Under the pieces are notes generated by a model. It saw only the letters and a list, made by a program, of their open reading frames with translations, did no database searches and was not told the DNA's origin. Made by a program: the position numbers and the translations under genes. 64,000 bases of DNA from Guptibacillus hwajinpoensis (GTDB lineage: Bacteria; Bacillota; Bacilli; Bacillales; Guptibacillaceae), in NCBI RefSeq assembly GCF_029277305.1, contig NZ_CP119526.1; one strand, 5' to 3'. Shown in pieces: positions 43,393-52,817 of the stretch (its first letter is position 1; each line of letters starts with the position of its first letter).

Positions 43393-43823
43393 TATTTTGC
43401 TCCTCCATCTACAAAGATTGTCCAATGAAATAGGGAACCGAACACTTTCCCAAGTACAATGGCCATAAGTAAGATTAGAATTTTGTCAATAAATCCAATA
43501 CGCTTTGTTAGAATCGGTAATACATTGAGTACCTCTGTTAATGCAGCTGCAAGCATTCCAATAAAAACACCTGCTCCAAGCCCAATTGGAATGACAGTAA
43601 TTTTCGGTAAGCTAAGTACCGGGTTCCGAAGTGAAAGCCAACTTGAGACAACTGCACCAATGATGATTCCCCATTCATAATAGCGAATAAGGTGCACTGT
43701 TTTGGATAGCTGCGTTAGTCTTGGAATAATACCGAGAACAGATAGAAATGCTACAAAACCCGCTCCAACAGCAATTCCTTCTGCAAATCCTACTAACATT
43801 ACAAAAATAAATTGTGCATTCAT
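43392..43823 (-). CDS. spoVAB: Stage V sporulation protein AB
   Basis: Membrane protein of 143 residues with about four transmembrane segments, in the fixed second position of the spoVA operon. Function beyond membership in the dipicolinic acid transport operon is not established. Four-base overlap with spoVAA. Confidence 0.92.
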   Translation of the reverse strand: MNAQFIFVMLVGFAEGIAVGAGFVAFLSVLGIIPRLTQLSKTVHLIRYYEWGIIIGAVVSSWLSLRNPVLSLPKITVIPIGLGAGVFIGMLAAALTEVLNVLPILTKRIGFIDKILILLMAIVLGKVFGSLFHWTIFVDGGAK

Positions 43824-44437
43824 GGTTTCTTTTGTCCGTTTTCTTCATTTTCATGAACAATGACATACTGGTCGAGGTCCTGCTGGTAATTAAACATTTC
43901 TACCTCTAATGGACTTGGTTCCTCATTAAACCGCTTTTTGAATAAGTGATTAAAAAATAGGATCATCCCAATTCCTAACCCAAGAGAATAAGGGACTTGC
44001 AGGAGAAGAGGTTTAGGGTTATCAATTCCTGTCACAATTTTGTAGATCTGCTGGTGAACTTCCCTCATGCTTACGTCTTCATGGAAGTTCATGATGGCTA
44101 GTGCTGCACCAATAAATAATAGGCACCAGATAAGCACAAAATAGATCGGTGCTAATTTTTTCTTAGGGAACTGCACCTCTATAATGGTTTGCGTTGGACC
44201 AACCACCTGAATCTCAAGTTCTGGAATACCTTGTTGAATTACGGCTATTACTTTCATAACATCAATAACAATAAGGTTTTTATCTTCTTTGGTGATTTGA
44301 TAAATTGGCATTTTCTCTACTTTGGAGCAGAACGCTTCATCACCAATAAGTTGAGCAATATTCCCAATGACCAGTTTTGCATAAGGGGACACTTTGTTTT
44401 TCTGTCTAAGCCTAAGATAGATTACTTCTTTTTGCAT
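43820..44437 (-). CDS. spoVAA: Stage V sporulation protein AA
   Basis: First gene of the spoVA operon, 205 residues as in B. subtilis (206). The N-terminal soluble domain (about 1-90) is followed by two transmembrane segments (about 95-117 and 142-163) and a basic to acidic tail. The ATG at 44437 follows GGAGG at nine bases; the longer frame to 44491 is not needed. A consensus sigma-G promoter lies directly upstream. Confidence 0.93.
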   Translation of the reverse strand: MQKEVIYLRLRQKNKVSPYAKLVIGNIAQLIGDEAFCSKVEKMPIYQITKEDKNLIVIDVMKVIAVIQQGIPELEIQVVGPTQTIIEVQFPKKKLAPIYFVLIWCLLFIGAALAIMNFHEDVSMREVHQQIYKIVTGIDNPKPLLLQVPYSLGLGIGMILFFNHLFKKRFNEEPSPLEVEMFNYQQDLDQYVIVHENEENGQKKP

Positions 44438-44474
44438 TATCCTCTGCCTCCTTATTCGAGGGGCATATTGCTTA

Positions 44475-44504
44475 TAGTATGTTTCTGCCAATTAACTCTC
44501 ATTC
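44475..44504 (-). promoter_or_regulatory. Sigma-G promoter of the spoVA operon
   Basis: Minus strand GAATG (44500-44504), 18-base spacer, CATACTA (44475-44481). Both boxes match the sigma-G consensus (GHATR, CATWHTA) without mismatch. The transcript would start about 30 bases before spoVAA. Confidence 0.82.
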
Positions 44505-44559
44505 TAAAGGCACTAATGTTCCATTAATTCCCTTGGAATGGTGGATATCTCTACAAACA

Positions 44560-44593
44560 AAAAAACAGACGAGCTATTTGCTCATCTGTTCTT
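44560..44593 (-). terminator. Terminator after sigF
   Basis: ACAGATGAGC / GCTCGTCTGT with a five-base loop and TTTTTTTG on the minus strand; the hairpin overlaps the sigF stop codon at 44574. Confidence 0.88.
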
Positions 44594-45329
44594 TAATTTG
44601 CTTTAATATTTTCTTCTCTAGTCTTGAAACCTGCACCTGTGATATTCCGAGACGTTCTGCTACTTCCGATTGTGTTTGATCCTTATAATATCTTAAATAC
44701 ACAATTAGTCTTTCTCTAGTATCAAGGTATTGCAGCGCTTCTTTTAGAGCAAGCTTATCAAACCACGCTGTATCCGTATTATCAGCAATTTGATCCAATA
44801 AAGTAATTGGATCACCATCATTCTCATAAACGGTTTCATGGATTGAGGAAGGTGCTCGTACAGCTTCTTGCGCCATCACTACTTCTTCAGGCGTTACCTC
44901 TATTCTCTCAGCTATTTCATTAATAGTAGGTGTTCTTCCAAGCGATTTCGATAACTCATCTTTAGCTTTTCGCACTTTGTTGCCAGTTTCCTTAAGTGAG
45001 CGGCTTACCTTAACGGTTCCATCATCTCGAATAAAGCGCTGAATTTCCCCAATAATCATAGGAACTGCATAGGTGGAGAATTTAACATCGTAACTGAGAT
45101 CGAATTTATCAACGGATTTTAACAGACCTATACAACCAATTTGAAATAAATCATCCGCTTCATACCCTCGATTTAGAAATCGTTGAACAACGGACCAGAC
45201 AAGCCTCATGTTCTTTTGTACAATGTGATCTCTTGCGTCCTGGTCACCGTTCTGGCTTTGTTTAATCAATTCCTTCACTTCATCAGGCTTTAGTTGCGAT
45301 TGTTTTCCTTTTCTAACCTCCACGTCCAT
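44574..45329 (-). CDS. sigF: RNA polymerase sigma-F factor
   Basis: Forespore-specific sigma factor of 251 residues. Region 2 (RFLNRGYEADDLFQIGCIGLLKSVDKFD), region 3 and region 4 (SEVAERLGISQVQVSRLEKKIL) are all present. It is held inactive by SpoIIAB until SpoIIAA is dephosphorylated. Third gene of the spoIIA operon, 12 bases after spoIIAB. Confidence 0.97.
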   Translation of the reverse strand: MDVEVRKGKQSQLKPDEVKELIKQSQNGDQDARDHIVQKNMRLVWSVVQRFLNRGYEADDLFQIGCIGLLKSVDKFDLSYDVKFSTYAVPMIIGEIQRFIRDDGTVKVSRSLKETGNKVRKAKDELSKSLGRTPTINEIAERIEVTPEEVVMAQEAVRAPSSIHETVYENDGDPITLLDQIADNTDTAWFDKLALKEALQYLDTRERLIVYLRYYKDQTQSEVAERLGISQVQVSRLEKKILKQIKEQMSK

Positions 45330-45341
45330 ATGCAGGTCCCC

Positions 45342-45782
45342 TTAATTACATAGCGCTTTATTTTTTGATAAGTACTTCATTAAGTGAATTGTCGTACCCT
45401 GACCACTTGCTGATTCCACTTTTACCTCATCCATGAAATTTTCCATAATTGTAAACCCCATGCCAGAGCGTTCAAGCTCCGGCTTTGTAGTAAAGAGTGG
45501 CTGTCTTGCCTCATCTAGATCTTGAATTCCAATCCCTGTATCACGGATTGTTAGATTGACTGTATCATCGTTTAACTCTACTGAAATAAAAACCTTTTCC
45601 TCTGAATTATCTTCATAACCGTGAATTATCGCATTTGTAACCGCTTCGGATACCACTGTTTTGATTTCTGTTAGTTCATCAACAGTCGGATCAAGCTGTG
45701 CAATAAAAGCCGCAACAGTAACGCGCGCAAATGACTCGTTTTGACTGAGAGCAGAGAATTCAATGTCCATTCGATTTCTCAT
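45342..45782 (-). CDS. spoIIAB: Anti-sigma F factor and kinase SpoIIAB
   Basis: GHKL-fold serine kinase of 146 residues. ATP-binding motifs: VSEAVTNAIIHGY (N box), RDTGIGI (G1) and GMGFTIME (G2). It binds sigma-F and phosphorylates SpoIIAA. Start overlaps the spoIIAA stop by one base. Confidence 0.96.
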   Translation of the reverse strand: MRNRMDIEFSALSQNESFARVTVAAFIAQLDPTVDELTEIKTVVSEAVTNAIIHGYEDNSEEKVFISVELNDDTVNLTIRDTGIGIQDLDEARQPLFTTKPELERSGMGFTIMENFMDEVKVESASGQGTTIHLMKYLSKNKALCN

Positions 45783-46132
45783 TATGCCACCCCCAGAGTT
45801 GCGAGAGCATGCTGCTCATCTGCCTCAAGCCTCACGATTTTAAATAACCCTGACATTTCAAATAATCTTTTTACTGGTCCCGAAATAGAACAGACTACCA
45901 TCTCACCGCCAAAACTTTTCACCTTATTGTACCGTCCAAGAATGACGCCTAGACCTGAACTATCCATAAACGTTAATCCCTCAAGACTAAGCACAATATG
46001 TTCAATTTTGCGTTCTTCAATAATTAAGTCTACCCTGCCTCTTAGTTCTTCAGCTGTATGATGATCCAGCTCCCCATCAAGTCGAATTAAAAGAACGGGA
46101 TGTCTCACTTCCAGGTTGATCGAAAGACTCAC
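45782..46132 (-). CDS. spoIIAA: Anti-sigma F factor antagonist SpoIIAA
   Basis: STAS-domain protein of 116 residues. The phosphorylated serine is Ser58 in FMDSSGLGV. In its unphosphorylated form it releases sigma-F from SpoIIAB. The start codon is GTG, with GAGGAGG eight bases ahead. First gene of the operon proper, downstream of dacF. Confidence 0.96.
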   Translation of the reverse strand: MSLSINLEVRHPVLLIRLDGELDHHTAEELRGRVDLIIEERKIEHIVLSLEGLTFMDSSGLGVILGRYNKVKSFGGEMVVCSISGPVKRLFEMSGLFKIVRLEADEQHALATLGVA

Positions 46133-46165
46133 GTAACATTCCTCCTCATGTTTGCTTGTGAGTTT

Positions 46166-46193
46166 TTTCTCTCTTTACAGGGTCAAATCCTTC
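46166..46193 (-). promoter_or_regulatory. Sigma-H promoter of the spoIIA operon
   Basis: Minus strand GAAGGATTT (46185-46193, full match to RWAGGAWWT), 14-base spacer, AGAAA (46166-46170, four of five to HGAAT). The B. subtilis spoIIA operon is known to start from a sigma-H promoter in this position. Confidence 0.72.
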
Positions 46194-46232
46194 TTCGTGA
46201 CAAAACTAGTGGCCGTTCGATTAAAGTTTTAA

Positions 46233-47411
46233 TCACCTGACATTTTGAGAAGGGGTTTTGGCGAACTGTGAAGCGGTTCGTTTCATTAACTGCCACCATG
46301 AAGCTGGATTGATATTTTCAGAAGAAAGAACAGGGGAAGTCGCAGTTACGTTTCCATCTATTTTCACGGACAACACCCCAACTTCATCGCCTTTCTTTAT
46401 AGGTGTCTCTATGGAATCATTCATTTTAATAGATGTCGTAATGTCACCATTTTCTTGCCCTTTCTTTAAAAGAACAGACACTCGTTCAGAAGTAATAACA
46501 TCCATTAACGATTGATCACCTTTATTTACTTCAACTTTTTTAACTGTGTGATGACGATCAAAAAGCTTTTGCGTTTTGTATTGTGAAAAAGCATAATCAA
46601 AAAGCTTTGAAATTTCTGCATTACGAACTTTTGGTGTTGGAGCACCCATCACAACCGCTACAACGCGCATATCATCTCTTTTTGCTGTTGCTGTTAAACA
46701 ATACTTTGCTTCTCTTGTAAAGCCTGTCTTTAATCCATCAACACCTGGATAGAATTTCACTAATTTATTCGTATTAACAAGCCAGAACTTCTTATCTGAA
46801 TCCTGTCGTAAGTAATCTTCATAAAGCCCTGTGTACTTCGTTATCAACTCATATTTCAATAATTCTTTCGCCATTAACGCCATATCATTAGCAGTAGAAT
46901 AATGGTTCTTAGCCGGTAAACCTGTTGGGTTTACAAAATGAGTATGTTTAAGCCCCATTTCACTTGCCTTTTCATTCATTTCGTTAACGAACTCTTCTTC
47001 TGAACCAGATATTGCTTCTGCCATTGCAACAGATGCGTCGTTACCGGATGCTATTGCAATACCTTTCAGCATATCGTTAGCTGTCATTTCTTCACCGGCC
47101 TCAAGGAAAATCTGGGACCCACCCATTGAAGCAGCATATTCACTTGTTCTAATTTTTTGGTCGAGATTTATTTTGCCGCTCTCAATCGCTTCCATTATTA
47201 GTATCATCGTCATGATTTTCGTCATACTTGCAGGAGGAAGCTTTTTATCACTATCTTTTTCAAATAATACTGCACCTGTATCTCGCTCAATCAGAATAGC
47301 AGATGAAGAATTCTCTGCGATTTTCGTCTTAGATTCTTCTGCATTTGCAAAAGTTGGAACCAGCAAACTTCCTCCCAGCAAGATGGCGAGCAATGTTGCA
47401 ACAACTTTCAT
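46233..47411 (-). CDS. dacF: D-alanyl-D-alanine carboxypeptidase DacF
   Basis: Forespore penicillin-binding protein that, with DacB, regulates cortex cross-linking. 392 residues: signal peptide (about 1-24, ending FANA), active-site SMTK (Ser62-Lys65), SGN (IASGNDASVA) and KTG (GLKTGFTREA) motifs, and a C-terminal membrane-binding helix. I chose the ATG at 47411, preceded by GGAGGG; the frame extends to 47525 but without a site there. It can read through into spoIIA, as in B. subtilis. Confidence 0.94.
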   Translation of the reverse strand: MKVVATLLAILLGGSLLVPTFANAEESKTKIAENSSSAILIERDTGAVLFEKDSDKKLPPASMTKIMTMILIMEAIESGKINLDQKIRTSEYAASMGGSQIFLEAGEEMTANDMLKGIAIASGNDASVAMAEAISGSEEEFVNEMNEKASEMGLKHTHFVNPTGLPAKNHYSTANDMALMAKELLKYELITKYTGLYEDYLRQDSDKKFWLVNTNKLVKFYPGVDGLKTGFTREAKYCLTATAKRDDMRVVAVVMGAPTPKVRNAEISKLFDYAFSQYKTQKLFDRHHTVKKVEVNKGDQSLMDVITSERVSVLLKKGQENGDITTSIKMNDSIETPIKKGDEVGVLSVKIDGNVTATSPVLSSENINPASWWQLMKRTASQFAKTPSQNVR

Positions 47412-47438
47412 AGGTGATCCCTCCATTCTTAGTATTAC

Positions 47439-47468
47439 AAGGTTTTCCATCCTACTGGAAAAATATAC
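47439..47468 (-). promoter_or_regulatory. Candidate sigma-F promoter of dacF
   Basis: Minus strand GTATA (47464-47468), 15-base spacer, GGAAAACCTT (47439-47448; 8 of 10 to GGNNANAHTR). DacF is a sigma-F gene in B. subtilis. Confidence 0.5.
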
Positions 47469-47540
47469 GAACTCCATCTCAGTAATTGGTTGCAAATCCA
47501 ATACTAAGTGGCAATAAGCTGTCAATAAAAGCAGAGCAAA

Positions 47541-47568
47541 TAAAAAAAGCCTCCATTTAGGAGGCTTC
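47541..47568 (-). terminator. Terminator after pdp
   Basis: AAGCCTCC/GGAGGCTT with an ATTTA-type loop, then TTTTTATTTG on the minus strand, about 10 bases after the pdp stop. Confidence 0.88.
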
Positions 47569-47578
47569 CTTGATTAAC

Positions 47579-48880
47579 TTAGTTAATCACTTTATAAATT
47601 AATTGATGTTTCTCGCGCACTTCTTTTGAAAGCGAATAAGCTTCGTTAATTTTTTCAATTGAATTCGTTGGTTCTTCATCATCACTATGAAGCACAACAA
47701 GTACTTCACCTTTAGTTACTTGATCGCCAACTTTTTTCTTAAGCGTTATCCCAACGCCATGATTAATTTGATCGTCTTTCGTTGCTCGACCTGCACCAAG
47801 GTACATAGCTGCTACCCCAATGGATTCAGCATCAATTTCAGAAACATATCCATCCTGCTCTGCAGTTACTTCAATGTGATACTTCGACTGAGGAAGTTTC
47901 GTTAAGTCATCAATGACACTCACATCGCCACCCTGTGCTTTAACAAGCGTTCTAAATGATTCGAAAGCTTTACCATTCTGAAGGTTTTGCTCAAGGGTTT
48001 TGTAAGCTGAATCGAAATCTTCAAATGCACCTGCAAGCACAGTCATATGTGAAGCTAGTTCAAGAGAAAGAAGACGAAGATCTTCAATGTTCTCACCTTG
48101 AAGAACCTGACAAGCTTCACGCACTTCGTTTGCATTCCCAACTTCAAAACCAAGCGGTTGATTCATGTCACTAATTACAGCAACCGTATTACGACCAAGG
48201 TTATTTCCGATGTTCACCATTTCTCTTGCAAGTGATTCAGAATCCTCTAGTTTCTTCATAAATGCACCAGAACCTGTCTTAACATCTAGAACGATCCCAT
48301 CCGCACCAGAAGCAAGCTTTTTACTCATGATGGAGCCAGCGATTAGAGGAATGGAGTCAACTGTAGCAGTTACATCTCGAAGAGCGTAGAGCTTTTTATC
48401 AGCAGGGGCAAGATTTCCTGTTTGACCTGCAACTGAAAGCTTGTGCGTGTTTACATTATTCACAAACTCTTCTTTCGTCATTTCGATATGGAAACCTTTG
48501 ATTGATTCAAGTTTATCTAGGGTACCCCCTGTATGTCCAAGTCCACGACCAGACATTTTTGCAACCGGAACACCAACAGATGCAACCAATGGTCCAACAA
48601 TAAATGTCGTTTTGTCGCCAACTCCACCTGTTGAGTGCTTGTCCACTTTATGACCTTCAATAGCAGAAAGGTCAATAGTTTCACCTGATTCCACCATTGC
48701 TTGCGTTAGCGTAGCTGTCTCATTCGACTTCATTCCATTAAAATAGATAGCCATCATTAGGGCAGAAGCCTGATAATCAGGGATTTCACCTATTGTATAT
48801 CCTTCAATAAAGAAGTTTATTTCCTCTTTCGTTAGTTCCTTGCCGTTACGCTTTTTTTGAATTACATCTACCATTCTCAC
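47579..48880 (-). CDS. pdp: Pyrimidine-nucleoside phosphorylase
   Basis: Phosphorolysis of uridine, deoxyuridine and thymidine in salvage. The 433-residue protein has the TDP signature SGRGLGHTGGTLDKLE and the phosphate-binding KHSTGGVGDKT. The start is GTG (MRMVD as in the B. subtilis protein), with AAGGGAG about 10 bases ahead. Third gene of a deoB-pupG-pdp unit that converts nucleosides to bases and pentose phosphate. Confidence 0.95.
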   Translation of the reverse strand: MRMVDVIQKKRNGKELTKEEINFFIEGYTIGEIPDYQASALMMAIYFNGMKSNETATLTQAMVESGETIDLSAIEGHKVDKHSTGGVGDKTTFIVGPLVASVGVPVAKMSGRGLGHTGGTLDKLESIKGFHIEMTKEEFVNNVNTHKLSVAGQTGNLAPADKKLYALRDVTATVDSIPLIAGSIMSKKLASGADGIVLDVKTGSGAFMKKLEDSESLAREMVNIGNNLGRNTVAVISDMNQPLGFEVGNANEVREACQVLQGENIEDLRLLSLELASHMTVLAGAFEDFDSAYKTLEQNLQNGKAFESFRTLVKAQGGDVSVIDDLTKLPQSKYHIEVTAEQDGYVSEIDAESIGVAAMYLGAGRATKDDQINHGVGITLKKKVGDQVTKGEVLVVLHSDDEEPTNSIEKINEAYSLSKEVREKHQLIYKVIN

Positions 48881-48902
48881 TGGAATAGCTCTCCCTTCAA
48901 TT

Positions 48903-49733
48903 CTAAACCATTTTACTTACAATCGTTTTAACAAGTAATAAAAAATTTGATTTAACTAATTCAGTCGTCTCAATCACCTCATCATGATGGAGTGGTTGAT
49001 CAAGAATGCCAGCAGCCATATTAGATATGCAAGAGATTCCAAGGACTTCCATACCTGCATGTCTTGCGATAATCACTTCCGGTACTGTAGACATACCGAC
49101 CGCATCTCCTCCAAGCGTTCTTAGCATGCGAACCTCAGCAGGCGTTTCATAAGTGGGACCTGTATTCCCAACGTATACACCTGACTGGAGCTTCAATCCG
49201 AGGTCTTTCGCAGTTTCATGCGCTAGCTCTTGGAATTTAGCAGAATAGGCTGTTGACATATCAGGAAAACGAGGACCAAATTCTTTACTATTAGGGCCGA
49301 TTAAAGGATTTGTTCCAAAGTTATTGATATGATCGGAAATAACCATTAAATCACCTGGCTGAAATGACTCATTTATACCACCTGCAGCATTTGTGACGAT
49401 CACTTTATCAATTCCAAGCTCTTTCATTACACGCACGGGGAACGTTACTTTATCCATTGGATAGCCCTCATAGAAATGAAATCTTCCTTGCATAGCTGCA
49501 ACTGTTTTACCATTTAAGGTACCAAATACAAACTGTCCAGCATGTCCTTCAACTGTTGATACAGGGAAATTAGGAATATCGCTATATGGAATGTGCACAG
49601 GGTTTTCAATTTCCTCAGCTAGTACACCAAGGCCTGAACCTAGAATAAGTCCAATCTCAGGGTGAAGTTCTCCCACTTGCTCTGAAATATAAGACGAAGC
49701 GTCTTGAATCTCTTGTTTAACTACAGTCATCAT
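48903..49733 (-). CDS. pupG: Purine nucleoside phosphorylase
   Basis: Trimeric-type PNP of 276 residues acting on inosine and guanosine. Phosphate-binding GSGLGVLAEE, MQGRFHFYEGY, NAAGGIN and the base-binding MSTVPEVIIARHAGM segment are visible. GGAGGAACAA precedes two adjacent ATG codons; either could be the start. Between deoB (19 bases) and pdp (22 bases). Confidence 0.95.
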   Translation of the reverse strand: MMTVVKQEIQDASSYISEQVGELHPEIGLILGSGLGVLAEEIENPVHIPYSDIPNFPVSTVEGHAGQFVFGTLNGKTVAAMQGRFHFYEGYPMDKVTFPVRVMKELGIDKVIVTNAAGGINESFQPGDLMVISDHINNFGTNPLIGPNSKEFGPRFPDMSTAYSAKFQELAHETAKDLGLKLQSGVYVGNTGPTYETPAEVRMLRTLGGDAVGMSTVPEVIIARHAGMEVLGISCISNMAAGILDQPLHHDEVIETTELVKSNFLLLVKTIVSKMV

Positions 49734-49752
49734 TTGTTCCTCCTCTTAATTC

Positions 49753-50931
49753 CTACAACTTGTTAAGAAAGCTTGTACCATGTTCTGGCAAGCTCACTTC
49801 AAAATTCTCAGCTACAGTCGCACCGATATCTGCAAACGTTTTGCGGATACCAATGTCTTTCCCTTCTTCAATACCTTTATGATATGCAAGCAATGGGACA
49901 TACTCTCTTGTATGATCTGTTCCGTGATGAACTGGATCGTTACCATGATCGGCCGTAATTAACAGTAGATCATCTTCTTTCATTCGTTCAAGCACTTCAG
50001 CAAGTCTTACGTCATACTCTTCTAACGCTTCTCCGTAGCCTTGTGGGTCACGTCTATGTCCATAGAGTGCATCAAAATCAACAAGATTTAAGAAGCTAAG
50101 CCCATTAAATTGCATTTGTTGAGTCTCAAGTAATTTATCCATTCCATCCATATTCGATTTTGTACGTAGAGATTTTGTTACTCCCTCTTCATCATATATG
50201 TCTGAAATTTTTCCAATGGCAATAACATCTTTGTCATTGTCCTTTAATTCATTCATAACAGTATGACCGAAAGGCTTGAGAGCATAATCGTGTCGATTGG
50301 AAGTACGCTTATAATCGCCAGCTTCTCCTAAAAATGGTCTCGCAATAACTCGGCCAACCATGTATTCTTCAGCTTTTGTCATTTCTCTTGCAATCTCACA
50401 AATGTGGTACAATTCGTCCAATGGAACAACGTCTTCATGCGCAGCAATTTGAAGAACAGAGTCTGCAGAAGTATAAACGATAATTGCACCAGTTTTCACT
50501 TGCTCTTCACCGAGCTCAACAAGAATTTCAGTTCCTGATGCTGGTTTGTTTCCGATAACCTTTCGTCCTGTTCTTCTTTCAAGTTCGGAAATTAATTTGT
50601 CAGGAAAGCCATCTGGAAATGTACGGAAGGGTTGTTCAATATGAAGCCCCATGATCTCCCAGTGTCCAGTCATTGTATCTTTCCCATTAGATGCTTCCAT
50701 CATTTTAGTGTAATGTGCCATTGGCTTGTTGGCTTTCGGTACGCCATTTAACTCACGAATGTTACCTAGTCCAAGTTTCTCCATATTAGGCATCTTAAGA
50801 CCGTTCATATGATCTGCAATGTGTCCGAGCGTATCAGCACCTTTATCATTAAACTTCTCAGCATCCGGAGCTTCACCGATCCCTACTGAATCCATTACGA
50901 CAAGAAATACCCTTTTAAAACGTTTTGTCAT
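49753..50931 (-). CDS. deoB: Phosphopentomutase
   Basis: Interconverts (deoxy)ribose 1-phosphate and 5-phosphate, linking nucleoside phosphorolysis to central metabolism. The 392-residue alkaline-phosphatase-fold protein has metal sites VVMDSVGIGEAPD, ADSVLQIAAHE and ITADHGNDPVHHGTDHTRE. First of the nucleoside salvage unit, following xerD; in B. subtilis called drm and located in the same place. Confidence 0.96.
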   Translation of the reverse strand: MTKRFKRVFLVVMDSVGIGEAPDAEKFNDKGADTLGHIADHMNGLKMPNMEKLGLGNIRELNGVPKANKPMAHYTKMMEASNGKDTMTGHWEIMGLHIEQPFRTFPDGFPDKLISELERRTGRKVIGNKPASGTEILVELGEEQVKTGAIIVYTSADSVLQIAAHEDVVPLDELYHICEIAREMTKAEEYMVGRVIARPFLGEAGDYKRTSNRHDYALKPFGHTVMNELKDNDKDVIAIGKISDIYDEEGVTKSLRTKSNMDGMDKLLETQQMQFNGLSFLNLVDFDALYGHRRDPQGYGEALEEYDVRLAEVLERMKEDDLLLITADHGNDPVHHGTDHTREYVPLLAYHKGIEEGKDIGIRKTFADIGATVAENFEVSLPEHGTSFLNKL

Positions 50932-51020
50932 CTTAATCCTCCTCTTGTGAATCTACTTCAATTACTATTCCCTTTCGCAAAACAAAAAACACGTTCATGA
51001 ATGCGTTTGCGAAACTAGAA

Positions 51021-51047
51021 AAAAGAAAAATCTGGTCATAGACCAGA
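51021..51047 (-). terminator. Terminator after xerD
   Basis: TCTGGTC/GACCAGA with a three-base ATA-type loop and TTTTTCTTTTTTC on the minus strand, about 25 bases after the xerD stop. Confidence 0.82.
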
Positions 51048-51073
51048 CGAACTTTCTGGATAAAAGCCTGTCC

Positions 51074-51964
51074 TCAGGCTCTTGGATGATAGGTTGAATA
51101 AATATCCTTTAACCTTGTTTTTGTTACATGAGTATAAATCTGTGTTGTTGAAATATCAGCATGTCCAAGAAGTTCTTGAACTGCTCTTAAGTCGGCACCG
51201 TTTTCTAATAAATGTGTCGCAAAAGAATGTCTTAACGTATGTGGAGTAAGCGGCTTTACAATATTCGCTTTAATCGCAAGCTTTTTAAGCATTTTCCAGA
51301 AACCTTGCCTAGATAGTCTCTCACCACGATGATTTAGGAATAACATATCCGTTTTCTTCTGCTTCATCAACTGAGGTCTTCCCTCGTCGAGGTAAGTTGT
51401 CAAAGCATCTCTAGCCATTTTACCAAGAGGGACAATTCTCTCTTTATTCCCCTTACCGATAGTACGAATGAAACCCATTGTAAGATGAACATCTTCCATC
51501 TGCAAATCTACAAGTTCCGAAACGCGCAAACCTGTTGCATATAACACTTCTAACATCGCACGATCCCTTTTTCCAAACGGGGTCGAGTAATCAGGTGCTT
51601 CCAACAGCTCTTCAACTTCCGTAGTTGAAAGAATCTTAGGTAGTTTTCGCTCAGTCTTTGGTGTTTCAATATGTACTGACGGATCCTGATCCACTGCTTT
51701 TTCCCTTAACAAGAATTGATGAAAAGAACGAATGGAAGCAATGTTTCGGGCAATAGTTGTCGAAGCTTTCCCACTATCTTTAAGTTCATATAAATAGTTC
51801 ACAATATGAACTCGACGGACTTCACCAAGGGACACAAGCGCTTCTTTCTCTTTGAGATGAACAACATATTGAGCTAAATCTCTCCTATATGCATCGAGAG
51901 TATTTTTTGACAAGCTACGCTCAACAATTAAATAGTGTAAAAAATCCTGTACTTGATCTTCCAT
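51074..51964 (-). CDS. xerD: Tyrosine recombinase XerD (RipX)
   Basis: Resolves chromosome dimers at dif with CodV/XerC. The 296-residue protein has an N-terminal SAM-like DNA-binding domain (1-100) and catalytic domain with ATGLRVSELVDL (first Arg), GKGNKERIVPLG (Lys), HTLRHSFATHLL (His, Arg), and ELLGHADISTTQIYTHV (His and nucleophile Tyr). ATG follows AAGGAGCG. Confidence 0.95.
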   Translation of the reverse strand: MEDQVQDFLHYLIVERSLSKNTLDAYRRDLAQYVVHLKEKEALVSLGEVRRVHIVNYLYELKDSGKASTTIARNIASIRSFHQFLLREKAVDQDPSVHIETPKTERKLPKILSTTEVEELLEAPDYSTPFGKRDRAMLEVLYATGLRVSELVDLQMEDVHLTMGFIRTIGKGNKERIVPLGKMARDALTTYLDEGRPQLMKQKKTDMLFLNHRGERLSRQGFWKMLKKLAIKANIVKPLTPHTLRHSFATHLLENGADLRAVQELLGHADISTTQIYTHVTKTRLKDIYSTYHPRA

Positions 51965-51976
51965 TGTAAACGCTCC

Positions 51977-52204
51977 TTATTCACCTGTCTGGTAAAACAA
52001 ACCGAGCCTTTCAAGGAATGTATGCTGGGTAGTGGTTTCCATCTGAACAACTTTCACTGCTTTTCCCTGAGGAACATCATACCTGTGATAATTCTGGTAT
52101 TCTTGATTTACCCAAAGAATTCCGAAGTAAAATAATAATGTACATCCAGTAAATAGCAAGAAAACTTTCATTGTATCTAAAACAAGTAATAGACCCTTTC
52201 TCAA
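51977..52204 (-). CDS. yqzK: YqzK family membrane protein (DUF4227)
   Basis: A 75-residue protein with one membrane segment (about 11-32) and a soluble tail. It lies between fur and xerD, where B. subtilis has yqzK. The start would be TTG with GGAGG nine bases upstream. Function unknown. Assignment is mainly positional with length and topology in agreement. Confidence 0.75.
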   Translation of the reverse strand: MRKGLLLVLDTMKVFLLFTGCTLLFYFGILWVNQEYQNYHRYDVPQGKAVKVVQMETTTQHTFLERLGLFYQTGE

Positions 52205-52300
52205 TCTAACGCACCTCCATCTCTAGTAAAAGATATGCCAGCGATGGAGATTTTTATACATCGTTAGGTATAATTAGGGTCTATATAGGATTGTAATGAA

Positions 52301-52783
52301 TTATGAATGGTTAGTAGCTGCTTGTTCTTGTTGTTCTGGATCTTCTTGCTTTTGACAACGATAACAGATACCGTGAAATGTTAACCTATGATCCTTAATT
52401 TTGAAGTTCCAGTCATTCTCAACGACTTTTTCTACATCGCCAAGTAAATCCTCTTGAATCTCATCCACTGCTCCACATTCAATACAAACCAAATGGTGAT
52501 GAAAATGGGCAGCACCTTCTTGCCTTAAATCAAATCTTGAAACACCGTCTCCAAAGTTGATTTTATCAACAATTTTCAATTCTGCAAGAAGCTCTAACGT
52601 TCTATAAACAGTTGCAAGACCAATTTCAGGAGATTTTTCTTTAACGAGAAGATATACATCCTCTGCACTTAAATGATCTTCTTCATTCTCAAGAAGAACT
52701 CTTACAGTTGCTTCTCTTTGAGGAGTAAGCTTATAGCTTTGAGAATGAAGGTGTTTCTTAATTCGATCGATTCTGCTTTCCAT
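52301..52783 (-). CDS. fur: Ferric uptake regulator Fur
   Basis: Fe(II)-dependent repressor of iron uptake genes, 160 residues. The winged helix (TPQREATVRVLLENEEDHLSAEDVY), the His-rich metal site HFHHHLVCIECG, and the C-terminal zinc site (CYRCQ) are present. The ATG at 52783 follows GGGAGGGG; the frame to 52846 lies in the promoter. A consensus promoter and two Fur/PerR-type boxes precede it. Confidence 0.94.
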   Translation of the reverse strand: MESRIDRIKKHLHSQSYKLTPQREATVRVLLENEEDHLSAEDVYLLVKEKSPEIGLATVYRTLELLAELKIVDKINFGDGVSRFDLRQEGAAHFHHHLVCIECGAVDEIQEDLLGDVEKVVENDWNFKIKDHRLTFHGICYRCQKQEDPEQQEQAATNHS

Positions 52784-52817
52784 ATCCCATTCCCCTCCCT
52801 CGATCGATGCCATTTTC

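Noticed and set aside
44189..44527. Open frame of 112 codons on the plus strand over spoVAA
   Set aside because: Antisense shadow of spoVAA and its promoter; no start site.
50976..51010. Hairpin AACGCATTCATGAACGTGTT with T run between xerD and deoB
   Set aside because: The stem contains a mismatch and a wobble; the hairpin at 51021 is the better terminator, so I kept only that.
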